From F1-60-MAGs163 sp046091165 (GTDB lineage Bacteria > Actinomycetota > Thermoleophilia > Solirubrobacterales > Solirubrobacteraceae): DNA of 27,670 nucleotides. Made by a program: the position numbers and the translations under genes. The stretch covers positions 1 to 27,670 of the forward strand of contig JBJTBE010000012.1 of assembly GCA_046091165.1 (NCBI GenBank), in the 5' to 3' direction. The notes beneath the pieces were generated by a model, which worked only from the letters and a program-made list of their open reading frames with translations, ran no database searches and was not told the origin of the DNA. Shown one piece after another: positions 21,968 to 27,670 of the stretch; the stretch's first letter is position 1; every line of letters starts with the position of its first letter.

Positions 21968-21979
21968 TGGCCGCCAAGC

Positions 21980-22171
21980 CTAAACGGCCTTCTGGACCTT
22001 GTCTGCCTTCAGGCAGCGGGTGCATACCCAGGCGCGGCGCGGCGAGCCCTCGACGAGGATCCTCACGCGCTGGAGGTTCGGGTTGAACCGGCGCCGGGTG
22101 GCGACCATCGAGTGGCTGCGGTTGTTCCCGAAGGCGGGACCCTTCCCGCAGCTGTGGCAGACCTTGGCCAT
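21980..22171 (-). CDS. rpmB: Ribosomal protein L28 (zinc-binding type)
   Basis: L28 is a 50S protein. The 63-residue product MAKVCHSCGKGPAFGNNRSH, then MVATRRRFNPNLQRVRIL and WVCTRCLKADKVQKAV, with CHSC and CTRC as a zinc-binding pair, is a complete short L28. It leads the fakA-recG-rsmD-coaD-sepIVA unit, a classical order. TACACT lies 10 bases before the ATG. Confidence 0.96.
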   Translation of the reverse strand: MAKVCHSCGKGPAFGNNRSHSMVATRRRFNPNLQRVRILVEGSPRRAWVCTRCLKADKVQKAV

Positions 22172-22181
22172 ACGGCGGCGC

Positions 22182-22187
22182 AGTGTA
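22182..22187 (-). promoter_or_regulatory. Probable -10 element of rpmB (TACACT)
   Basis: TACACT on the minus strand ends 10 bases before the rpmB ATG, in the 20-base spacer after the small membrane protein gene. No clear -35. Confidence 0.35.
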
Positions 22188-22191
22188 GCGG

Positions 22192-22518
22192 TCAGGCTAC
22201 GCGCCCGGGCACGCGCTCGGGCTCGCCCGGGCGGTGCTCAGGGCGCCGCGAGGGCCGCGGACGCAGCGGCTGGGTGTCGTCGGCGCTGCGACGGCGGGTG
22301 GCGCTCGGAACCGCGTCGGGGAGCGGCAGCGCACGGCCGCCGGGGCCGTCCTCCGGCACCTCCGGGGAAGGCTCCTCGGGGCCCCCGTCGTCCCACCAGT
22401 CGCGACGGATGTCACCGGGCCCGGAGCCGTCCATGCGGATGAGCATCGCGACCAGCAGGGCGGCTCCCATCAGGTGGGTGACGATGGTGACGATCAGGGC
22501 GAGGGCGGGGCCGTCCAC
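22192..22518 (-). CDS. Small membrane protein with Pro-rich tail, unknown function
   Basis: The 108-residue product starts with one hydrophobic segment (about residues 5-27, ALALIVTIVTHLMGAALLVA), then a low-complexity tail rich in Pro, Gly, Asp and Arg with no clear fold (RRDWWDDGGPEEPSPE, later Arg/Pro repeats). The family is not recognised. A GTG at 22518 is preceded 7 bases upstream by TAGGGT. It lies between ribH (39-base spacer) and rpmB, on its own short unit. The tail gives little codon-bias evidence, but the hydrophobic start and the -10-like element support a real gene. Confidence 0.6.
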   Translation of the reverse strand: MDGPALALIVTIVTHLMGAALLVAMLIRMDGSGPGDIRRDWWDDGGPEEPSPEVPEDGPGGRALPLPDAVPSATRRRSADDTQPLRPRPSRRPEHRPGEPERVPGRVA

Positions 22519-22525
22519 GACCCAA

Positions 22526-22531
22526 ACCCTA
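22526..22531 (-). promoter_or_regulatory. Probable -10 element of the small membrane protein gene (TAGGGT)
   Basis: TAGGGT on the minus strand ends 7 bases before the GTG at 22518; a leaderless mRNA is likely. No clear -35. Confidence 0.35.
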
Positions 22532-22557
22532 GCGGCGCCGGCCGGCGGAGTCGACCC

Positions 22558-22986
22558 TCAGGAGAGCTCTCGGCGCAGGCCCGCCAGGGCGACCACGGCC
22601 AGGGCGGCATTGAGCCCGGTATCGCGCCGGTCGCCGCCGGTGCGCTCCATGGCCTGCTCGAGCGTGTCCACGGTCAGGACCCCGAACGAGCAGGGCACGC
22701 CGGAGTCCAGCTGGACCCTCTGGATGCCGGCCGCCGCCTCCGAGCAGACGTACTCGTAGTGGTCGGTCTCACCCCGGATCACCGCCCCGAGGCAGGCCAC
22801 CCCGCCGAAACGGCCGCTGTCGGCGCAGTAGCGGGCGGCGAGCGGGAGCTCGAAGGCTCCCGGCACCTCGTGCACCTCGGGCTCCTCCCAGCCGGCCTCG
22901 GCGAATCCCGAGCGGGCCCCGGCCACGAGGCGCTCGGCCAGCTCCGGGTAGAAGGTGGCCACGACGATCGCCGGGGCGGTGCTCAC
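22558..22986 (-). CDS. ribH: 6,7-dimethyl-8-ribityllumazine synthase
   Basis: RibH condenses 5-amino-6-ribitylaminouracil with dihydroxybutanone phosphate to lumazine, the precursor of riboflavin, and forms capsid-like shells. The 142-residue product has VVATFYPELAERLVAGA, EVHEVPGAFELPLAAR, CLGAVIRGETDHYEYV with the catalytic His, and FGVLTVDTLEQAMER. A GTG start overlaps the ribBA stop (GTGA). It is the last gene of the rib operon; the last residues (LRRELS) are short but complete. Confidence 0.96.
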   Translation of the reverse strand: MSTAPAIVVATFYPELAERLVAGARSGFAEAGWEEPEVHEVPGAFELPLAARYCADSGRFGGVACLGAVIRGETDHYEYVCSEAAAGIQRVQLDSGVPCSFGVLTVDTLEQAMERTGGDRRDTGLNAALAVVALAGLRRELS

Positions 22987-24275
22987 TGCTCCTCTCCCCC
23001 GGCGTCACGGTCGCGCTCGGCGTGGAGCATCTCCTCGTCGAAGTTGGCTCCCTGGTGATGGAGGGTGTGCCCCATCCGCCGGCGCTTGGTGTCCAGGTAG
23101 CCCGCGTTGTGCAGGTTGGCCGGGGGCTCGATCGGGACCTGCTCGCTCACCGAGAGGCCGTAGCCCTCGAGCCCGTAGATCTTCTTGGGGTTGTTGGTGA
23201 GGATCCGGATCGAGCTGAGGCCCAGGTCGACGAGGATCTGGGCGCCGATGCCGTAGTCGCGAAGGTCGGCGGGCAGCCCGAGCTCGAGGTTGGCGTCGAC
23301 GGTGTCGAGCCCCTCCTCCTGGAGCTTGTAGGCGCGCAGCTTGTTGAGCAGGCCGATCCCCCGGCCCTCCTGGGCCAGGTAGAGGAGGACCCCCTCCCCC
23401 TCGGTCTCGATCTGGTGGAGGGCGGCCTCCAGCTGCTCGCCGCAGTCGCAGCGCATCGAGTGGAAGACGTCGCCGGTGAGGCACTCCGAATGGACGCGGA
23501 CGAGCACGTCCTCCCGGCCCTCGACCTCCCCCTTGACCAGGGCGACGTGGTGCTTGTCGTCGACCAGCGAGCGGTAGCCGACGACGGTGAAGTCCCCGAA
23601 GGCGGTCGGCATGGAGGTGGAGACGACCCGCTCGACCAGCCGCTCGTGCTTTCGCCGGTAGGCGATCAGGTCGGCGATGGTGAGCATCTTGAGCCCGTGC
23701 TCGGCGCAGTAGCCGACCAGGTCGTCCACGCGGGCCATCGAGCCGTCCTCGTTCATGATCTCGCAGATGACCCCGGCCGGCGTGAGCCCGGCAAGGCGGG
23801 CGAGGTCGACGCTGGCCTCGGTGTGGCCGGTGCGCTCGAGGACTCCCCCGGCCCGGGCCTTGAGCGGGTTGACGTGGCCGCCCTTGACTATCGCCTCCGG
23901 CCCGTTGGCCGGGTCGGAGGCCACGCGGATGGTGTGGGCGCGGTCGGCGGCGCTGATGCCGGTGGTGACCCCCTCCCGGGCCTCGATGGTGACCGTGAAC
24001 GGCGTCTGGTGCGGAGTCTCGTTCTTGGCCGCCATCAGCTCGAGCCCGAGCTCGTCACAGCGCTCGGGGGCGAGCGCCAGGCAGATCCAGCCGCGGGCGT
24101 TGGTGGCCATGAAGTTGATCGCCTCGGGAGTGGCGAACTCGGCGGCCATCACGAGGTCGCCCTCGTTCTCCCGGTCCTCGTCGTCGACGACCACGACCAT
24201 GCGGCCGGCGGCGATCTCCTCGATCGCCTCCTCGACGGTGGCGAACTCCACCCCGGCCTTGGCCTCGCCGCTCAC
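22983..24275 (-). CDS. ribBA: Bifunctional DHBP synthase / GTP cyclohydrolase II
   Basis: This enzyme supplies both substrates of the riboflavin pathway: the N-terminal part makes 3,4-dihydroxy-2-butanone 4-phosphate from ribulose 5-phosphate, and the C-terminal part opens GTP. In the 430 residues, the RibB domain (1-205) has VVVVDDEDRENEGDLVMAAE with metal-binding acids and GGVLERTGHTEASVDLARL. The RibA domain (about 210-415) has the zinc triad Cys265, Cys276 and Cys278 in ECLTGDVFHSMRCDCG, AQEGRGIGLLNKLRAYKLQE and RILTNNPKKIYGLEGYGL. Both active sites look intact. The GTG start overlaps the ribE stop (GTGA). Confidence 0.97.
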   Translation of the reverse strand: MSGEAKAGVEFATVEEAIEEIAAGRMVVVVDDEDRENEGDLVMAAEFATPEAINFMATNARGWICLALAPERCDELGLELMAAKNETPHQTPFTVTIEAREGVTTGISAADRAHTIRVASDPANGPEAIVKGGHVNPLKARAGGVLERTGHTEASVDLARLAGLTPAGVICEIMNEDGSMARVDDLVGYCAEHGLKMLTIADLIAYRRKHERLVERVVSTSMPTAFGDFTVVGYRSLVDDKHHVALVKGEVEGREDVLVRVHSECLTGDVFHSMRCDCGEQLEAALHQIETEGEGVLLYLAQEGRGIGLLNKLRAYKLQEEGLDTVDANLELGLPADLRDYGIGAQILVDLGLSSIRILTNNPKKIYGLEGYGLSVSEQVPIEPPANLHNAGYLDTKRRRMGHTLHHQGANFDEEMLHAERDRDAGGEEQ

Positions 24276-24862
24276 GACGGGCTCCCCACGAGCTTTTCCA
24301 CGTACTTGGCCACGATGTCGACCTCGACGTTAAGCGGCCTCCCGGCGGCCGCGGCCGAGAGGTTGGTGCGCTCCAGGGTCTCGGGGATCAGCCAGACGTC
24401 GAAGGAGGAGTCGTCGACGCGCGCGACGGTGAGGGAGACGCCGTCGAGGGCGACCGAGCCCTTCTCGACCACGTAGCGCAGGAGGCCCGGATCGGCCTCG
24501 ATCGTGACGACGCGGGCGATCCCGTCCTCCCGGCTGCCCGAGACCGTTCCCACCCCGTCGACGTGGCCCTGGACGATGTGCCCGCCGAGCCGCGAGTCGG
24601 CCCGCACCGCGAGCTCGAGGTTGACCCGGTCGCCGGCCCGGGCCGAGCCCAGCGAGCTGCGCTGGAGGGTCTCGTTCATGGCCTCGGCGACGAAGCGGCC
24701 GTCCCCGACCTCGGTGGCGGTCAGGCAGACCCCGTTGACCGATACCGAATCACCGGATTCCATCTCGCCGACCAGCGCCGAGGCGATCGACAGGCGCGCG
24801 CCCTCGTCGCCCGCTTCTACCTCCTCCAGGGTTCCCAGGTCGGCAACCAGCCCGGTAAACAC
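24272..24862 (-). CDS. ribE: Riboflavin synthase alpha chain
   Basis: Riboflavin synthase dismutates two lumazines to riboflavin. The 196-residue product has two internally repeated lumazine-binding barrels, each with GHIVQGHVDG or NGVCLTA type motifs: DSVSVNGVCLTATEV, GGHIVQGHVDGVGTV, and GSVALDGVSLTVARV. Three GTG codons compete. I prefer 24862 because it gives the family-typical FTGLV start and GGGAG lies 8 bases before it; the GTG at 24868 would overlap the ribD stop as GTGA but sits only 2 bases from the same GGGAG. The tail AKYVEKLV is conserved. Some nomenclatures call this gene ribC. Confidence 0.95.
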   Translation of the reverse strand: MFTGLVADLGTLEEVEAGDEGARLSIASALVGEMESGDSVSVNGVCLTATEVGDGRFVAEAMNETLQRSSLGSARAGDRVNLELAVRADSRLGGHIVQGHVDGVGTVSGSREDGIARVVTIEADPGLLRYVVEKGSVALDGVSLTVARVDDSSFDVWLIPETLERTNLSAAAAGRPLNVEVDIVAKYVEKLVGSPS

Positions 24863-24864
24863 GA

Positions 24865-25995
24865 TCACCACTCCCTCAGCCGGGCCCGGACGAGGATGTC
24901 GTCCCCCACCTGCTCGTGGGAGACGGCCAGGGCGCGGGTCGCGTCGGCGATCGTCCCGGCCCCCACTCCCTCCAGCGGGTCCCGGGCGCTGGCGCCGCCG
25001 AGCAGCATCGGGGCGATGAAGAAGCGGGCCTCGTCAATCTCCCCGGCGTCGAGGAAGGCTCCGGCCAGCTGGGGGCCGCCCTCGAGCATCATCGAGGTGA
25101 CCGGGCGCTCCAGCTCGCCCAGCCGGGAGAGCGCGTCGGCGACACGGGCCGGCTCGTTCTCTCCGGCGGCGGTGACCACCTCGGCGCCGGCGCTCTGGAG
25201 CGACTCCACCGCCGCCCTGGGAGCGGCGCGGGAGACGACCACGATGAGCCCGACCTCGCGGGCCTGGGCGACCAGGCGGCTGTCGAGCGGCAGGCGCGCG
25301 GTGCTGTCGAAGACCACGGGCCGCGGCTGGCGGCGCACGCCTTCCACCCGGGCGGTCAGCTGCGGGTCGTCGGCCAGCGCGGTGCCGATGCCCACGGCGA
25401 CCGCGTCGACCTCTCCCCTCCAGCCGTGGGAGAGCTCACGGCTCTCCTCGCAGGAGATCCACTTCGAGGCGCCGTCGCGAGTGGCGACCTTGCCGTCGAG
25501 GCTGGTGGCCGACTTGAAGAGAACCCACGGGCGCCCGGTGCGCGCATGCGTGCGGAAGGCCTGGTTCTCGAGCCGCGCCCGGGCGGCCAGGGTGCCGCTG
25601 GCCACCTCGACCTCGATCCCCTCGTCGCGCAGGATGCCCAGCCCCCGGCCCGAGGCCTTCTCCGTGGGGTCGTCGCTGGCCACGACCACCCGGGCGATTC
25701 CCGCCTCGATGATCGCCTCGGTGCAGGGCGGCTGGCGGCCCTCGTGGCAGCAGGGTTCGAGCGAGACGTAGAGCGTCGCCCCCTCCAGTACCTCGTCGCC
25801 GCAGGCCGCGATCGCGTCCCGCTCGGCGTGCAGGCCACCCAGCTCGGCGTGCCAGCCCTCGCCCAGGACCTCCCCGTCACGGGCGATTACGGCCCCGACG
25901 AGCGGGTTGGGGCTGACCGCCCCCAGGCCGCGGCGGCCGAGCTCGATGGCTCGCTCCAGCAGCTCCTCGTCGGAGGTGGTCACGTTGGCGGGCAT
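24865..25995 (-). CDS. ribD: Riboflavin biosynthesis protein RibD (deaminase/reductase)
   Basis: RibD deaminates and then reduces the pyrimidine intermediate of riboflavin synthesis. In the 376 residues the N-terminal deaminase has HAE at 56-58 and PCCHEGRQPPC with Cys82, Cys83 and Cys91 (zinc), after SPNPLVGAVIARDGEV. The reductase domain has WVLFKSATSLDGKVATRDGASKWIS, AVAVGIGTALADDPQLTAR and MLEGGPQLAGAFLDAG. ATG at 25995 has TATCCT 8 bases upstream and CGGAGG nearby, so it is the operon's first gene with a leaderless start. No FMN riboswitch is visible before it. Confidence 0.96.
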   Translation of the reverse strand: MPANVTTSDEELLERAIELGRRGLGAVSPNPLVGAVIARDGEVLGEGWHAELGGLHAERDAIAACGDEVLEGATLYVSLEPCCHEGRQPPCTEAIIEAGIARVVVASDDPTEKASGRGLGILRDEGIEVEVASGTLAARARLENQAFRTHARTGRPWVLFKSATSLDGKVATRDGASKWISCEESRELSHGWRGEVDAVAVGIGTALADDPQLTARVEGVRRQPRPVVFDSTARLPLDSRLVAQAREVGLIVVVSRAAPRAAVESLQSAGAEVVTAAGENEPARVADALSRLGELERPVTSMMLEGGPQLAGAFLDAGEIDEARFFIAPMLLGGASARDPLEGVGAGTIADATRALAVSHEQVGDDILVRARLREW

Positions 25996-26003
25996 GGCCT
26001 CCG

Positions 26004-26009
26004 AGGATA
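26004..26009 (-). promoter_or_regulatory. Probable -10 element of the rib operon (TATCCT)
   Basis: TATCCT on the minus strand ends 8 bases before the ribD ATG, in the 31-base spacer. GGAGG lies between it and the ATG, too near the start (2 bases) to act as an ordinary ribosome-binding site. Confidence 0.45.
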
Positions 26010-26026
26010 CGGCTCGGGGGCTCCCG

Positions 26027-27505
26027 CTAACGACAGCGCGCCCACGCCGAGAAGTAGCGGTTGGAGGCGACCTTCCGGTAGCCCGCGGGCGGCAGGCTGC
26101 GCAGGGTGTCCTCCGAGGTGGGAAAGTCGTAGTCCAGGCCCTGCCGGATCAGCACCGACCGGTTGGCGGCGAGGATGGCCAGCCCGGTCTTGACCCGGTC
26201 GGCCGCCTTGACGTTGGTGCGCGCCACTACGCGGTCGGCCGGGAGGTCCATCTCCCAGCGGATGGTCGGGATCATCCGGTGGTTGGGGGTGAGGACCGGC
26301 CCGCAGTCGGCTGCCCGGCGCACGGCAGGCTCGCCCAGGAGCGAGGCGAGGGCGTCCTGGGCCTGCCCGCGGAAGCGCAGGTCGGCGATGACCGGGGCGT
26401 AGTTGGAGCGCTGGAGGGTCAGGGCTGCCGACGCGATGACGACCAGGACCGCGACGACGGTCCAGCCGGTCCGCACCCGCCGGTCGGCGGCCAGCGAGAA
26501 GCCGCCCAGGGCGAACCCGGCGAAGAAGAGGGTCATCAGCGCCGGCAGGACCAGGTAGCGGGGGATCACCGACAGGCCGGCGAGGCTGATCAGGAAGAAC
26601 GTCCCGAACCCGGCGGCCAGCACCACGAGCGGGATCGCCGCGCGCCGGGGCGTGAACCAGATCGCCAGCAGCGTGCCGACGAGGCCCAGCGCCGCCAGCG
26701 GCACGCCGGCCAGGTCCCGCAGGTAGAGGATCCCGAGCTTGACCGAGGTCAGGAGCGAGGCCTGGCGGTCGAGCTCGCCGGCCACCCCGCTGGTGTGGGT
26801 CTGCGAGAAGAGCGGGTCGCCGGTGACGATGTAGTCGGTGGCCATCCAGATCAGCGGGGCGCCGACGACGAGCGTCCCCATCCAGAAGCGCCGGGTCCAG
26901 CTCGACCCCGGGAACAGGTAGAGCCAGTAGATGCCGGCGAGGATCCACGCCTCGGGCCTCAGCAGGCCGGCGAGGAAGAGCAGCACCATCACCGGGGTGC
27001 CGCGCCTGGGCCGGGATACCTCCCAGGCCGCCGCCCAGGCCAGCAACGCCAGGAAGGGAACGTCCAGGTAGGCCCGGACGGCCAGCAGCAGGTAGTCGTA
27101 GCGCAGCACGACCAGTGCCGCGGCGACGATGCCGATCACGACGGTGAAGGAGCGGCGGCCCAGCGAGTAGACCCCGGCGATCAGGAAGACGAACGAGATG
27201 ATCGTCGCGATGACCAGGAGGCGGTCGGCGGCGTCGCCGAAGAGGGCGAAGACGACCCCGACCAGCAGCCAGAGCGGGTGCTGGGTCGGGGCGCGGAAGG
27301 CGTCGAAGGTGGGCGGGTTCCCGCTGAGGATCTCCCGGCCCCACAGGAGGGTGTAGGTGGAGTCGAAGGTCGTGTAGGTGGGGAAGGCGATGGTCACCAC
27401 GATCAGGGCGATGACCAGCAGCCCCAGCAGGGCCATCGGGACGGGGGCCCACGCCCGCGGCTCTGCGGAGGCGGGCGTCTCTTTGGGGGCGGTGGCGGAG
27501 GACAC
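26027..27505 (-). CDS. Polytopic GT-C-like membrane protein (putative glycosyltransferase)
   Basis: The 492-residue product is hydrophobic with roughly ten membrane segments (for example LLGLLVIALIVVTIAF, LLVIATIISFVFLIAGVYSL, AGFALGGFSLAA and VVAVLVVIASAAL) and a soluble C-terminal part of about 100 residues ending YFSAWARC. The first loop has TFDSTYTLLWGREILSG, with an acidic residue in the position where GT-C enzymes bind a lipid-phosphate sugar donor; no family name is certain. A membrane sugar transferase acting on the outer face is plausible, fitting the divergent glycosyltransferase. Start uncertain: GTG at 27505 gives a natural short N-terminus; ATG at 27550 and GTG at 27532 are alternatives. 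It ends 31 bases before ribD but is probably separate from it. Confidence 0.8.
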   Translation of the reverse strand: MSSATAPKETPASAEPRAWAPVPMALLGLLVIALIVVTIAFPTYTTFDSTYTLLWGREILSGNPPTFDAFRAPTQHPLWLLVGVVFALFGDAADRLLVIATIISFVFLIAGVYSLGRRSFTVVIGIVAAALVVLRYDYLLLAVRAYLDVPFLALLAWAAAWEVSRPRRGTPVMVLLFLAGLLRPEAWILAGIYWLYLFPGSSWTRRFWMGTLVVGAPLIWMATDYIVTGDPLFSQTHTSGVAGELDRQASLLTSVKLGILYLRDLAGVPLAALGLVGTLLAIWFTPRRAAIPLVVLAAGFGTFFLISLAGLSVIPRYLVLPALMTLFFAGFALGGFSLAADRRVRTGWTVVAVLVVIASAALTLQRSNYAPVIADLRFRGQAQDALASLLGEPAVRRAADCGPVLTPNHRMIPTIRWEMDLPADRVVARTNVKAADRVKTGLAILAANRSVLIRQGLDYDFPTSEDTLRSLPPAGYRKVASNRYFSAWARCR

Positions 27506-27580
27506 GGGAGTTGGGCCGCGTATCCCACTCACCGCGCAGCCCTGCGGCATACTGGAGGTCGGGCTGCGGCCAGGGGGCTC

Positions 27581-27595
27581 GCTGCCCGAGGCAGC
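27581..27595. repeat. Inverted repeat GCTGCC-CGA-GGCAGC
   Basis: A perfect 6-bp inverted repeat with a 3-base centre lies in the divergent spacer between the membrane protein and the glycosyltransferase. It overlaps a TATGCT -10-like hexamer, so it could be an operator or a leader hairpin. Confidence 0.35.
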
Positions 27596-27598
27596 ATA
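27593..27598 (-). promoter_or_regulatory. Possible -10 element of the membrane protein gene (TATGCT)
   Basis: TATGCT on the minus strand matches TATAAT at four of six positions and points towards the membrane protein, with a leader of about 40-80 bases depending on the start used. No clear -35. Confidence 0.35.
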
Positions 27599-27631
27599 CC
27601 GGCCCGTTGGGCGCCCCCGGCGCGGAATCAA

Positions 27632-27670
27632 ATGAAGCTGATCATCCAGATCCCCTGCCTGAACGAGGAG
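27632..27670 (+). CDS. Family 2 glycosyltransferase, first 13 codons only
   Basis: The 39 bases from the ATG encode MKLIIQIPCLNEE and run off the window. This is the typical first strand and nucleotide-sugar loop of GT-A fold family 2 glycosyltransferases (I-x-I-P-x-x-N-E-E). It is divergent from the GT-C-like membrane protein; such pairs often serve the same surface polysaccharide or polyprenol-linked pathway. The rest of the gene, and its donor or acceptor, cannot be judged from here. Confidence 0.75.
   Translation, partial: MKLIIQIPCLNEE

Noticed and set aside
22983..25995. FMN riboswitch before or within the rib operon
   Set aside because: The spacer before ribD is only 31 bases and the internal junctions overlap; no RFN conserved blocks are seen.
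1..27670. CRISPR arrays, tRNA genes, insertion sequences, integrases or toxin-antitoxin pairs
   Set aside because: No regular repeats with spacers, cloverleaf sequences, transposase motifs or paired small toxin genes were recognised on either strand.

Overview
The window is very GC-rich (roughly 70% or more by eye) chromosomal DNA packed with housekeeping genes. It most likely comes from an actinomycete-type bacterium, and I lean towards class Thermoleophilia (Solirubrobacterales or a relative). The clues are many GTG starts, Cys-type ribosomal proteins L28 and L32, a SepIVA-like gene next to coaD, and recognisable actinobacterial gene order. There are no rRNA or tRNA genes, insertion sequences, CRISPR arrays or phage genes, and no gene-free stretch of 300 bases.

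Layout. Positions 1-4037 (minus strand) hold comM, dprA, two short genes of unknown function and the 5' part of ilvD. A lone plus-strand yraN (4226-4606) converges on a long minus-strand series read from about 14373 down to 4617: yceD, rpmF, plsX, acpP, rnc, smc, then rpsP, khpA, rimM, trmD, rplS, lepB, rnhB. This series covers the start of phospholipid synthesis, RNA processing, chromosome condensation, ribosome assembly, tRNA modification, secretion and RNA/DNA hybrid removal. A three-gene plus-strand island (14415-16631) follows: two thioredoxin-fold proteins and a coiled-coil protein with a PD-(D/E)XK nuclease-like core. From 22171 down to 16628 runs rpmB-fakA-recG-rsmD-coaD-sepIVA. A small membrane protein gene and the riboflavin operon ribD-ribE-ribBA-ribH occupy 22192-25995. 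The right end has a polytopic GT-C-like membrane protein and, divergently, the first 13 codons of a family 2 glycosyltransferase.

Most genes within a unit overlap by 4 bases or sit 1-14 bases apart, so translational coupling is the rule. Genes at the heads of units often show a TANNNT hexamer ending 6-10 bases before the start codon, which suggests leaderless mRNAs.

Points that stand out: rnc has no ATG, GTG or TTG start and lies in frame just after the acpP stop codon; rplS has a structured leader that pairs its ribosome-binding site; ribosomal protein L19 has a 124-residue acidic tail; ffh and ftsY are absent from between smc and rpsP; and the plus-strand island splits the yceD-sepIVA neighbourhood seen in Mycobacterium. 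I found no clearly new defence or mobile system. The best candidates for new biology are the coiled-coil nuclease-like protein and the rplS leader.
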